Shown here in pieces: positions 56,084-64,000 of a DNA stretch of 64,000 nucleotides. Position 1 is the first letter of the stretch, and each line of letters begins with the position of its first letter. This DNA comes from Caminicella sporogenes DSM 14501. GTDB taxonomy: Bacteria > Bacillota > Clostridia > Peptostreptococcales > Caminicellaceae. The notes under the pieces are model-generated. The model had not been told where the DNA came from and searched no databases. It saw only the letters and a program-made list of their open reading frames with translations. Location: the NCBI RefSeq assembly GCF_900142285.1, contig NZ_FRAJ01000003.1, positions 124,001 to 188,000 on the forward strand, in the 5' to 3' direction. Made by a program: the position numbers and the translations under genes.

Positions 56084-57076
56084 TTACCATTTTACTACAC
56101 AAGAACCCCAAGTTAATCCTGCACCAAAACCAACTAATACTACTATATCATTTTCTCTGATTTTATTTTGCTTTACTGCTTCATCTAAAGCTACAGGAAT
56201 AGAAGCTGCAGACATATTTCCATATTTGTCTAAATTTACATAAACTTTATCCATTGAAAGTTTTAGCCTCTTTGCTGCTGATAAGATTATTCTGATATTT
56301 GCTTGATGTGGTACTAAATAATCTACATCTTCTACATTTAGATTGCAGAGTTTCAATGCTTCTTTTGATGCATCTCCCATAATCCTTACTGCAAATTTAA
56401 AAACTTCACTTCCATCCATTTTTATATAGTGAAGATTTTGTTTTACAGTTTCAATAGATGCCGGCATTCTTGAACCTCCAGCAGGCTGTGTTAGGAATTT
56501 TCCTTTTTCACCATCAGCACCTAAATATGTAGATAAAATTCCTCTACCTTCTTCTACCGGACCTAAAACTACTGCACCTGCTCCATCACCAAATAAAACG
56601 CAAGTATTTCTGTCATTCCAATCCATAATTTTAGATAATGTTTCAGCACCAATCACTAAAACATATTTATACACCCCAGTAGCTATAAATTGCTTGCCAA
56701 CTGTCATTCCATATAAGAAACCTGAACATCCTGCTTCTAAATCAAATGCAGCTGCATTTGCTGCTCCTAAATTGCTTTGAACAATACAAGCAGTCGAAGG
56801 AAATGCCATATCAGGAGTAACTGTCGCAACAATTATTAAATCTAAATCTTCCGGCTTAATATTTGCCATTTCAAGTGCTTTTCTTGCAGCCATCGTTGCT
56901 AAATCTGATGTAGCAGTAGAATCATCAGCTATACGTCTAGTATGAATACCTGTTCTAGACACTATCCAATCATTAGATGTATCTACCATCTTTTCTAAAT
57001 CAAAATTTGTAATTTCTTTTTCCGGAAGATAACTACCAGTACCTAAAATCCCTACACTTTGCAAAACATTATTCAA
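56084..57076 (-). CDS. fabH: 3-oxoacyl-[ACP] synthase III
   Basis: About 330 residues. I use the TTG at 57076, eight bases after GGGAG, which overlaps the plsX end by 8 bases; nearby TTG codons are possible. Catalytic Cys in LEAGCSGFLYGM, His in VPHQANIRI, and Asn in YGNMSAASI. It starts fatty acid synthesis from acyl-CoA and malonyl-ACP. Confidence 0.95.
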   Translation of the reverse strand: MNNVLQSVGILGTGSYLPEKEITNFDLEKMVDTSNDWIVSRTGIHTRRIADDSTATSDLATMAARKALEMANIKPEDLDLIIVATVTPDMAFPSTACIVQSNLGAANAAAFDLEAGCSGFLYGMTVGKQFIATGVYKYVLVIGAETLSKIMDWNDRNTCVLFGDGAGAVVLGPVEEGRGILSTYLGADGEKGKFLTQPAGGSRMPASIETVKQNLHYIKMDGSEVFKFAVRIMGDASKEALKLCNLNVEDVDYLVPHQANIRIILSAAKRLKLSMDKVYVNLDKYGNMSAASIPVALDEAVKQNKIRENDIVVLVGFGAGLTWGSCVVKW

Positions 57077-58076
57077 ATTTATCAACTCCCATTCTACTAA
57101 TCATTTCTTCAATATTTTCTATTACTTTATTTTCTGCAAAAATCTCTCCATATTTAATTGCATTTTTTATTGCTTTAGAATTTGAACTTCCATGAGCTTT
57201 TACTACAGCACCTTTAATTCCCAATAATGGTGCTCCACCATATTCAGTATAATCAAGCTTTGATTTGAAATTTTTAAAAACATCTTTCAATACAAATGCT
57301 GCCAGCTTTTTTACAATACCATTCATTAACTGCTGTTTTAGCATTACAGCCATATTTTTTGCTACACCTTCTGTCAATTTTAATACTATATTTCCTGTAA
57401 AGCCATCACAAACTATAACATCAACTAATCCTTCAGGCAAATTTCTCGCTTCAACATTTCCAATAAAATTGAGATTTGAATCTTCAAGAAGTGAAAATGC
57501 CTCATTAATTAATTTATTGCCTTTACCTTTTTCAATTCCTATATTAATTAATCCTATTTTGGGTTTTTCAATTTTCAAAACTTTTTCAGCATAAATTAAT
57601 CCCATTACTGCAAACTCTAGAAGATTATGCGGTTTACAATCTGAATTTGCTCCAGCGTCAACAAGAAGTGAAAAACCCTTTTTAGTAGGATATATAGGTG
57701 CTAAAGCAGGTCTATCAATACCTTTTATTCTTCCAACTCTCATTAGACTGCCAACTAATAAAGCACCTGTATTCCCTGCTGAAATAAAACAATCTGCTTC
57801 TCTTTTTTTTACTAAGTCAAGTCCAACAATCATGGAAGAATTCTTTTTTCTCTTTACTGCTTGAACAGGTTTGTCTTCATTAGTTATTATTTCATCTGCA
57901 TTAACTATTTCAATGTTCTTAAAATTATTTGTATACTTAGCTATTTCTTTTTTTATCACTTTTTCTTGTCCAACTAATATCAAACTTGAATTTATTTCCT
58001 TTAGAGCTTGTATACTGCCTTTAATAATTTCAGTAGGGGCATTATCTCCTCCCATAATATCAACTGCAATTTTCAT
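57069..58076 (-). CDS. plsX: Phosphate acyltransferase PlsX
   Basis: 335 residues, ATG behind TGAGGTG. Family marks AVDIMGGDNAPTEIIKG, ISAGNTGALL and VVCDGFTGNIVLK are present. It makes acyl-phosphate from acyl-ACP for phosphatidic acid synthesis, linking fatty acid and phospholipid formation. It follows fapR directly, as in Bacillus. Confidence 0.97.
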   Translation of the reverse strand: MKIAVDIMGGDNAPTEIIKGSIQALKEINSSLILVGQEKVIKKEIAKYTNNFKNIEIVNADEIITNEDKPVQAVKRKKNSSMIVGLDLVKKREADCFISAGNTGALLVGSLMRVGRIKGIDRPALAPIYPTKKGFSLLVDAGANSDCKPHNLLEFAVMGLIYAEKVLKIEKPKIGLINIGIEKGKGNKLINEAFSLLEDSNLNFIGNVEARNLPEGLVDVIVCDGFTGNIVLKLTEGVAKNMAVMLKQQLMNGIVKKLAAFVLKDVFKNFKSKLDYTEYGGAPLLGIKGAVVKAHGSSNSKAIKNAIKYGEIFAENKVIENIEEMISRMGVDKFE

Positions 58077-58090
58077 TTTTTCACCTCAAA

Positions 58091-58648
58091 TTATATGGAT
58101 ACCAATATAAATTTGCCTCTAAAAACCTGTTCGTCTTTAACTGTAATTTTAACGTGAACAAAATACTTGTTCCCTCTTATTTTCGTAACTTCAGCTTTAG
58201 CAATAAGTTTTTGTCCTGCTAAAACAGGAACTCTATATTTAATATTAGCTACACCTGTCAAAGCTACATCAGCATCTATAACAGCCATAGCCAGTGATTC
58301 TGCCATTGCAAATATGTAATGTCCTCTTACTATTTTAGTCTTTTTAAATACCATACTAGAATCTGTTTCTAAAATAGAAATTCCTCTTTTATTCAATTCA
58401 AGGTCAATCAATTCTCCTACTATTTCAGCTTCAGCAATTGTTCTAACTTTTTTATAATTTGCCTTGGCAACTTTTTTCACTCTTTCTCTTAATTCTGGAA
58501 TATTTAGTGCAAGTCTATCCAGTCTAATAGTCTGTATACTAACATTAAACATATCACTCAATTCTTCATCAGTGATAAAAGGGTCTTCCTCAATAACCTT
58601 TAAAAACTTTTCTTGTCTTTCTTTTTTACTTAATTTTCTGGAAGACAT
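58091..58648 (-). CDS. fapR: Transcriptional repressor of lipid synthesis FapR
   Basis: 185 residues, ATG behind AGAGGTGG. The N-terminal DeoR-like helix-turn-helix is at about 20-50 ([20 protein letters not shown]). The C-terminal hot-dog domain (about 75-185), thioesterase-like but used to sense malonyl-CoA, ends in RGKFILVSI. FapR represses the fap regulon until malonyl-CoA builds up. A matching operator sits upstream of its own gene. Confidence 0.96.
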   Translation of the reverse strand: MSSRKLSKKERQEKFLKVIEEDPFITDEELSDMFNVSIQTIRLDRLALNIPELRERVKKVAKANYKKVRTIAEAEIVGELIDLELNKRGISILETDSSMVFKKTKIVRGHYIFAMAESLAMAVIDADVALTGVANIKYRVPVLAGQKLIAKAEVTKIRGNKYFVHVKITVKDEQVFRGKFILVSI

Positions 58649-58672
58649 TTTTCCACCTCTTTAAAAATAATA

Positions 58673-58689
58673 TTAGTACCTAGTTCTAA
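58673..58689 (-). promoter_or_regulatory. FapR operator
   Basis: TTAGTACCTAGTTCTAA is a 17-base near-palindrome matching the known FapR box pattern (TTAGTACC.. .ACTAA) with one changed base in the second arm. It covers the expected transcription start just after the -10 box and about 25-40 bases before fapR, so autorepression of the whole operon is expected. Confidence 0.85.
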
Positions 58690-58694
58690 TAATA

Positions 58695-58723
58695 AGTATA
58701 AATTATATTATCATATAAAGCAA
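58695..58723 (-). promoter_or_regulatory. fapR operon promoter
   Basis: TTGCTT (-35) and TATACT (-10) spaced by 17 bases on the minus strand, directly upstream of the FapR operator. The rest of the gap up to the rpmF terminator (58724-58890) is AT-rich with no gene. Confidence 0.75.
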
Positions 58724-58890
58724 GTTAATTTTAAGTTTTAAACTATCAGTTTTTATTTTTATATGCCTAGACTTCAGATTAATTCTTTAACTACAATCCT
58801 TCATTCTTAGCTCTAAACTTTTAACTTATAATTTTTATTCTACCTGTTTTAAAAATATACTTTATTACAAAAAACGTTTAAATTTTTACA

Positions 58891-58927
58891 AAAAAATAAA
58901 TAAACCTCACTATTATATTAGTGAGGT
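58891..58927 (-). terminator. rpmF intrinsic terminator
   Basis: A perfect 9-bp stem (acctcacta / tagtgaggt) with a 6-base loop, followed on the minus strand by TTATTTATTTTTT. Confidence 0.92.
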
Positions 58928-58936
58928 CCCTTACAA

Positions 58937-59116
58937 CTAATCAACTTTAATTACTTCTTTATCTCCATAGTAACCACATGATTTGCAAACTCTATGTGGT
59001 AAATTTGGTTCATTACATTGTGGGCATTTAATTACATTTGGAGCTGTCATTTTAATATTAGCAGCTCTTCTCTTATCTCTTCTAGCCTTTGAAGTTTTTC
59101 GTTTAGGTACTGCCAT
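58937..59116 (-). CDS. rpmF: Large ribosomal subunit protein bL32
   Basis: 59 residues, ATG (59116) behind GAGGTGTAACG, stop TAG. The basic N-terminus AVPKRKTSKARRDKRRAANI is standard. Two CxxC pairs (CPQC and CKSC) form a zinc ribbon, so this is the zinc-binding version. It follows yceD with two bases between stop and start, as usual. Confidence 0.97.
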   Translation of the reverse strand: MAVPKRKTSKARRDKRRAANIKMTAPNVIKCPQCNEPNLPHRVCKSCGYYGDKEVIKVD

Positions 59117-59118
59117 CG

Positions 59119-59640
59119 TTACACCTCCTCATTATTGCTAAAAAAATTTTTTAATTTTTCCAATCTTGGATCAATTTTTTCTTTGTTGCATTTACATTTA
59201 TTTATATTTAGATTTTCACCACATGTTGGACATAAACCTTTACAATCTTCTTTACACAAAACTTTCATAGGCAAAGATAAAATTACTGCTTCATTTACTA
59301 AAGCAGACAATTCTATTGTATCACCCTCAAGATATAGACTGTCATCTTCATTATCTTCAATTTCAGTTTTGCCAAGTTTTATTTTTGTAACTATGTGTCC
59401 ATTAATTTCTTTATCAACTTCTTCTAAACATCTATTACATCTAAAAGTTATATTGCCTGAAAAATTTAATTCAACTATATATTCTTCATTTTTTTTATAA
59501 ATTTTACCTAAAAAGTGTAAGGGCTTTGCATTGACTATATCATAGCTTTCAAAAATTTCATCTTTATCAAGGGTGTAATAAAAATCTAAATCAATACAAC
59601 TTTCTCTACAACTAATTAACTGCTCTAAATTGATTTTCAT
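59119..59640 (-). CDS. yceD: YceD family (DUF177) protein
   Basis: 173 residues. The N-terminal beta domain has FRCNRCLEEVD; the C-terminus has CKEDCKGLCPTCGENLN with several cysteines for metal binding. Members are linked to 23S rRNA/large-subunit maturation in some bacteria. It is the usual partner gene of rpmF. Confidence 0.95.
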   Translation of the reverse strand: MKINLEQLISCRESCIDLDFYYTLDKDEIFESYDIVNAKPLHFLGKIYKKNEEYIVELNFSGNITFRCNRCLEEVDKEINGHIVTKIKLGKTEIEDNEDDSLYLEGDTIELSALVNEAVILSLPMKVLCKEDCKGLCPTCGENLNINKCKCNKEKIDPRLEKLKNFFSNNEEV

Positions 59641-59668
59641 AAATTCACCTCATAGCATGGACAGATTT

Positions 59669-59697
59669 ATTATACAGAGCTAAATGATATTTGTCAA
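59669..59697 (-). promoter_or_regulatory. yceD-rpmF promoter
   Basis: Perfect TTGACA (-35) and perfect TATAAT (-10) spaced by 17 bases on the minus strand, the best sigma-A promoter in the window. Confidence 0.92.
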
Positions 59698-59732
59698 GCA
59701 AAAGTACTTGATAAAATACAAATATTTATACA

Positions 59733-59766
59733 TTTAAGAAATATAGGTAGGATAGCTCCTACCTAT
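59733..59766 (-). terminator. Probable ackA terminator
   Basis: A perfect 10-bp stem (ataggtagga / tcctacctat) with a 4-base loop follows the ackA stop. The minus-strand tail ATTTCTTAAATG is only moderately U-rich. Confidence 0.65.
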
Positions 59767-59769
59767 AGA

Positions 59770-60966
59770 TTATTTTACTAAATCAATTGTATCTCTTGCA
59801 ATCATCAATTCTTCATTTGTAGGAATAACTAATATTTTTACCTTTGAATCTTCTGTACTAACAACTGCTTCTTTACCTCTTATATTGTTCTTTTCTTTAT
59901 CTAATTTCACACCCATAAACTCAAGATTTTCACATATAGCTTCCCTATTAGTGATTGAGTTTTCTCCTAAGCCTGCAGTAAATACTATGGCATCTACGCC
60001 ACCCATAACTGCAGCATATGCAGCTATATACTTCTTAACTCTCATATCAAATTTATCTATAGCAAGTTTAGCTCTTTCATTTCCATTAGCAGCAGCTTCT
60101 TCAATATCTCTAAAGTCACTACTTACACCAGATATTCCAAGTACTCCAGATTTTTTATTTAAAAGATTGTTCATACCATTAATATCTAAATTTTCCTTTT
60201 CCATTACAAAAGTTACTATAGCAGGGTCAATATCTCCACATCTAGTTCCCATTACTAATCCCTCTAATGGAGTAAAGCCCATACTTGTATCTACAGATTT
60301 ACCATTTTGAATAGCTGCTAAACTTGCACCATTTCCTAAATGACAAGTAATTATTTTAAGTTCTTTTATATCTTTTCCTAAAATCTCAGCAGCTCTTTGT
60401 GATACATATCTATGACTTGTTCCATGGAAACCATACTTTCTCACACCATATTTTTCATAAAGTTCATATGGAAGTGGGTATATATATGCATGTTTCGGCA
60501 TAGTTTGATGAAAAGCTGTATCAAAAACTCCTACCATTGGTACATTAGGCATAAGCTCTTGACAAGCTCTAATTCCCATTAAATTTGGCGGATTATGTAA
60601 AGGTGCAAGTTCTATACATTCTTCTAATGCTTTTATTACTTCATCATCAATAACTACTGAACCGCTAAATTTCTCTCCACCATGTACAACTCTATGACCA
60701 ACAGCATTAATTTCTGACATATCTTTTATAGCTCCATGCTTTTCATCAACTAAAGCATCTAACACTAATTTTAATGCATCTTTATGGTCTTTTATAGGCT
60801 GCTTTATTACCACTTTATCATCTAACTTAGCAGTTTCATGCTTCAGCCTAGAACCTTCTATTCCTATTCTTTCCACAAGACCTTTTGCTAAAACGTTTTC
60901 AGTCTTCATATCAATAAGTTGATATTTTAATGAAGAACTACCACAATTGATAACTAAAACATTCAT
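59770..60966 (-). CDS. ackA: Acetate kinase
   Basis: 398 residues. The N-terminal [18 protein letters not shown], the [10 protein letters not shown] and [18 protein letters not shown] motifs, and the ATP site [13 protein letters not shown] are intact. It converts acetyl phosphate and ADP to acetate and ATP. Transcribed from its own promoter, divergent from tmcAL; no pta gene adjoins it. Confidence 0.98.
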   Translation of the reverse strand: MNVLVINCGSSSLKYQLIDMKTENVLAKGLVERIGIEGSRLKHETAKLDDKVVIKQPIKDHKDALKLVLDALVDEKHGAIKDMSEINAVGHRVVHGGEKFSGSVVIDDEVIKALEECIELAPLHNPPNLMGIRACQELMPNVPMVGVFDTAFHQTMPKHAYIYPLPYELYEKYGVRKYGFHGTSHRYVSQRAAEILGKDIKELKIITCHLGNGASLAAIQNGKSVDTSMGFTPLEGLVMGTRCGDIDPAIVTFVMEKENLDINGMNNLLNKKSGVLGISGVSSDFRDIEEAAANGNERAKLAIDKFDMRVKKYIAAYAAVMGGVDAIVFTAGLGENSITNREAICENLEFMGVKLDKEKNNIRGKEAVVSTEDSKVKILVIPTNEELMIARDTIDLVK

Positions 60967-61037
60967 TTTTATACCTCCTATTATATCTAAATTAAATTAT
61001 TTGTTAATAAATAATTTTTATACTTCCAATTATAATA

Positions 61038-61065
61038 ATTATAAAATAATGAAGAAATTTTTCAA
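61038..61065 (-). promoter_or_regulatory. ackA promoter
   Basis: TTGAAA (-35) and TATAAT (-10) spaced by 16 bases on the minus strand, about 70 bases before the ackA start codon in the divergent gap. A plus-strand promoter for tmcAL is less clear (TAGACA with TAATAT at 18 bases). Confidence 0.65.
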
Positions 61066-61165
61066 GTTTAATTTTGCCTTTTTTGTTATTTTAGACAAAT
61101 AAATTTATAATAAAATAATATAAGACAAAAAAATTTTATTTTATTATTTACTATAGGAGGGAAAC

Positions 61166-62419
61166 ATGAAAATATTAGGAATAATAGCAGAATATAATCC
61201 ATTTCACAATGGACATAAATATCATCTAAATAAGTCATTAAAGATTACAGGTGCAACCCACACCATAGCAGTTATGAGCGGCAATTTTCTACAAAGAGGT
61301 GAACCTGCACTATTTGATAAATGGGAAAGAGCAAAAATGTGCATAAAAGAAGGTTTAGATTTAGTTATAGAACTTCCTACTATCTATGCTTGTAATAGCG
61401 CTGAGTTTTTTGCAAAAGGAAGTATTTCTATCCTCAATTTTCTAAACATTGTAGACTATATATGTTTTGGAAGTGAAAGCGGTAAAATTGAAAATCTAAA
61501 AAATATAGCTGATATTTTATGTGATGAACCTAAAGAATATAAACTTTTATTAAAAAAATACTTGAATACGGGAATTACTTTCCCTAAAGCTAGAGAATTA
61601 GCACTAAAAGAATATTTAAAACAATTTTCTATTTTAAACATGAAAGAAGATGTTTTAAATTCTCCAAATAATATTCTCGCAATTGAATATTTAAAAGCCT
61701 TAAAACAATTAAACAGCAGTATAAAACCAATAACAATAGAAAGAATTAAAGCAGACTACAACTCCGATAAATTTTATGAAAATATATGCAGTGCTACTGC
61801 CATAAGAAAATTTCTTTTAAATAATTTAGATAAAATTGATACTCTTAAAAATGTAATTCCAGAAAACAGTTTTGAAATTCTCATAGATAATATTTTAAAA
61901 TCAAAAGGACCTATTTTCATTCATGATTTAGAACAAATTATATTCTATAAATTGAGAACTGCTTCTCCTAATGATTTAAAACAAATTCATGATATAAATG
62001 AAGGTCTTGAAAACAGACTAAAAAAAGCCTGCTTAATTTCAAATTCTCTTAAAGAACTTATAGACAATATAAAAACTAAAAGATATGCTTTAACGAGAAT
62101 ACAGAGAATACTGATAAACTCATTAATTAATATAACCAAATCTGATATTGAACTTATAAAAAAAGATTTTCAGCCAAAATATCTCAGGATTTTAGGATTT
62201 TCAAAAAAAGGAACAGATATTATTAAAATGATAAAAAAATCTTGCGATATACCAATAATAACTAATTTAAAACAATATTATCCCCAAGATAAAATTGCAA
62301 AACGAATTTTAGAAATAGATATAATATCATCTGATATATACAGTCTCCTCTATAAAAATAAAAGTATGAAACGAGGAAGTTATGATTACATAAAAAAACC
62401 GTATATAGACTTTAAATAA
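61166..62419 (+). CDS. tmcAL: tRNA(Met) cytidine acetate ligase TmcAL (YlbM)
   Basis: 417 residues, ATG behind AGGAGGG. The N-terminal nucleotidyltransferase fold has IIAEYNPFHNGHKYHL, with the HxGH-type motif, and MSGNFLQRGEPALFDKWERA. TmcAL uses ATP and acetate to acetylate C34 of elongator tRNA(Met). It neighbours acetate kinase, which fits its use of acetate but may be coincidence of a conserved order. C-terminal helical domain complete. Confidence 0.95.
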   Translation: MKILGIIAEYNPFHNGHKYHLNKSLKITGATHTIAVMSGNFLQRGEPALFDKWERAKMCIKEGLDLVIELPTIYACNSAEFFAKGSISILNFLNIVDYICFGSESGKIENLKNIADILCDEPKEYKLLLKKYLNTGITFPKARELALKEYLKQFSILNMKEDVLNSPNNILAIEYLKALKQLNSSIKPITIERIKADYNSDKFYENICSATAIRKFLLNNLDKIDTLKNVIPENSFEILIDNILKSKGPIFIHDLEQIIFYKLRTASPNDLKQIHDINEGLENRLKKACLISNSLKELIDNIKTKRYALTRIQRILINSLINITKSDIELIKKDFQPKYLRILGFSKKGTDIIKMIKKSCDIPIITNLKQYYPQDKIAKRILEIDIISSDIYSLLYKNKSMKRGSYDYIKKPYIDFK

Positions 62420-62501
62420 ACTTATAAATGTTCCTTTTCAAGTAATAAAATTACCATCTCACAATATATATTAGATATACATTATTAGGAGATGGTGTCA
62501 A

Positions 62502-63776
62502 TTGATTTCGGTTTTCATATTTTTAATAATAGTTATTTTTGCTTTTATATTGTTAAAACAAAATAAAATAATTTTAAAAAATCTAAAGTACATATTAATG
62601 ATGATAATAATTACATGCATGGTCTTTCTTATTGTCCTATATCCTAAAGAAATAATTGAAGCTACACAAAATGGCTTAAACGTATGGTTTAACTCGGTAC
62701 TACCTTCTCTACTACCTTTTTTTATTGGTTCAGAATTATTAGTAGGATTGGGAATAGTAAAATTTTTAGGTATCCTTATCGAACCAATTATTAAACCCGT
62801 TTTTAAAGTTCCCGGAGAAGCTTCTTTTGTATTTGCAATGAGTATTACATCTGGGTATCCAATGGGTGCAAAATTGACATCTTATTTGCGTAAAAATAAA
62901 AGTATAAGTAAAGTTGAAGCGCAAAGAATGATTGCATTTTGCAGTACTTCTGGTCCTTTATTTATCATTGGTGCTGTAGCAATAGGAATGTTCAGCTCTC
63001 CAAAAATTGGACCTTATATTGCACTATCTCATTATTTGGGAGCTCTAACCATAGGTATACTATTTAGATTTTACAAATCAAATGAAACATACTCATCTAA
63101 AAAAAATGGTAAAAAAAATATATTGAGAAATGCTTTTAATGAAATGATTTATGCACGACAAAAAGATGGACGGTCTTTTGGAAAATTGTTAAGTGATTCA
63201 GTTAATGAATCTATTTCTACTTTAATCCTAATAGGTGGACTAATTGTAGTATTTTCAGTTATAAACTGTGAACTGTCATTAATAGGTTTAACAGATTATA
63301 TATATAAAATTACTAAAAATATATTTAATACAAACATAACTAAAAATTTAATTGAAACAATATTTGCCGGTTTTATTGAAATAACAATGGGATGCAAATT
63401 AGCATCCCAACTAGTTAATTTTACTCCTATTGTTAAAATAGTTTTAGCAACTATGATAATTTCTTGGAGTGGACTGTCAATCCACGCACAAGTTGCAAGC
63501 TTAATAAACGAAACCGATATAGATATTAAAATATATATTTTTTCTAAATTTTTACACTCAATTTTTTCAGGTATGTACATATATATAATTGCAAAAATTT
63601 TTAAACTTACACTGGCATACACATATAAAGAAACATTTCTTCAAGAATTTCAAGGAATAAAAAATTACTGTTGGTTTAATACATTTTTCTTTTCAACAAA
63701 ATTATTTTTAACAATACTCTGTACATTAGCATGCATTGGAATCTTTTTTAGTCTAATAAATAAAAATAATAATTAA
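62502..63776 (+). CDS. ylbJ: Sporulation integral membrane protein YlbJ
   Basis: 424 residues, TTG start behind AGGAG. About eight to ten membrane segments, with nucleoside-recognition (Gate) family features at FAMSITSGYPMGAKLTSYL (about 110) and FCSTSGPLFIIGAVAIGMF (about 146). In B. subtilis ylbJ is expressed in the mother cell and is needed for sporulation; its substrate is not known. Eight bases around the ribosome binding site can pair with an upstream copy. Its TAA overlaps the convergent gene's stop by four bases. Confidence 0.92.
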   Translation: MISVFIFLIIVIFAFILLKQNKIILKNLKYILMMIIITCMVFLIVLYPKEIIEATQNGLNVWFNSVLPSLLPFFIGSELLVGLGIVKFLGILIEPIIKPVFKVPGEASFVFAMSITSGYPMGAKLTSYLRKNKSISKVEAQRMIAFCSTSGPLFIIGAVAIGMFSSPKIGPYIALSHYLGALTIGILFRFYKSNETYSSKKNGKKNILRNAFNEMIYARQKDGRSFGKLLSDSVNESISTLILIGGLIVVFSVINCELSLIGLTDYIYKITKNIFNTNITKNLIETIFAGFIEITMGCKLASQLVNFTPIVKIVLATMIISWSGLSIHAQVASLINETDIDIKIYIFSKFLHSIFSGMYIYIIAKIFKLTLAYTYKETFLQEFQGIKNYCWFNTFFFSTKLFLTILCTLACIGIFFSLINKNNN

Positions 63777-64000
63777 ATATTCATTTCTTTTAATTCCATC
63801 CTATTATTTCTGATGATTTCAGATACATCAGAAATATTTTTTTCAAGTTTTTCTAATATTTCATCAGCATACTGTAGTGAACCCACTCTAATTTCATGTG
63901 CTTGTTTTTTAGCTTGTTCAACAATTTCATTAGCCTTATCTTGTGCTAATTTAATAATTTCTTGTTGATTAATTAATTCTTCTACCTGTCTTTTTGCTTC
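63773..64000 (-). CDS. Coiled-coil ATP-synthase B/H-subunit-like protein (N-terminus cut)
   Basis: The last 75 codons of a minus-strand gene are visible, ending in MNI and TAA. The sequence is a charged helical coil (ELINQQEIIKLAQDKANEIV, AKKQAHEIRVGSLQYADEIL) like the small DivIVA/F0-B-like proteins that stand between coaD and ylbJ in many Clostridia. No function can be assigned. The N-terminus is beyond the window. Confidence 0.75.
   Translation of the reverse strand, partial: EAKRQVEELINQQEIIKLAQDKANEIVEQAKKQAHEIRVGSLQYADEILEKLEKNISDVSEIIRNNRMELKEMNI

Noticed and set aside
1-64000. CRISPR array, insertion sequence, prophage, tRNA or defence island
   Set aside because: No direct-repeat array, transposase, integrase, phage gene or tRNA-like cloverleaf was seen; gene content is core and base composition is even.

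Overview
This window is a block of core chromosome from a low-GC (very AT-rich), motile, probably spore-forming Gram-positive bacterium of the Clostridia/Tissierellia type. Evidence: AT-rich codon use, Gram-positive regulators (CodY, FapR), CheC/CheD/FliY chemotaxis, the sporulation membrane protein YlbJ, and a gene order that closely follows the Bacillus subtilis fapR-to-swrB chromosome region. I count 70 protein genes; 68 lie on the minus strand and only tmcAL and ylbJ are on the plus strand. I see no tRNA, rRNA, IS element, prophage, CRISPR array or defence island.

Regions, from high to low coordinates (direction of most transcription). 61-64 kb: plus-strand tmcAL and ylbJ, converging on a minus-strand coiled-coil gene cut by the window edge. 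59-61 kb: ackA, then yceD-rpmF. 53-58.7 kb: fatty-acid and phospholipid operon fapR-plsX-fabH-fabD-fabG-fabF behind a promoter with a FapR operator at its start point; acpP is missing. 46-53 kb: rnc, a radical SAM gene, smc and ftsY. 42-46 kb: ylxM-ffh-rpsP-khpA-rimM-trmD, then rplS with an L19-type leader. 38.5-42 kb: rbgA, rnhB, a FliK-like gene and a detached FlhB C-terminal domain gene. 32-38.3 kb: yraN, yifB, dprA, topA, codY.

1-32 kb: one very long flagellar/chemotaxis gene string, flgB-flgC-fliE-fliF-fliG-fliH-fliI-fliJ-(MotE-like)-fliK-flgD-(TIGR02530)-flgE-flbD-motA-motB-fliL-fliM-fliY-cheY-fliO-fliP-fliQ-fliR-flhB-flhA-flhF-flhG-(PilZ)-cheB-cheA-cheW-cheC-cheD-fliA-(DUF342)-(small conserved gene)-(SwrB-like, cut). 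It encodes the basal body, export gate, ATPase complex, hook, stator, switch, placement GTPases, most of the signalling chain and the flagellar sigma factor. Flagellin, filament cap, hook-filament junction proteins, FlgG-type rod proteins, CheR and receptors are not in the window.

The most interesting points are departures from the expected pattern: a second FlhB-C/FliK-like pair outside the flagellar string, an unusually long MotE-like protein built of repeats, a structured leader before flgE, absence of acpP from the fab operon, and a stand-alone radical SAM enzyme between rnc and smc. I did not find a clearly new multi-gene system. Start codons were adjusted where a ribosome binding site indicated a different start from the longest reading frame; 14 of the 70 genes appear to start with TTG.
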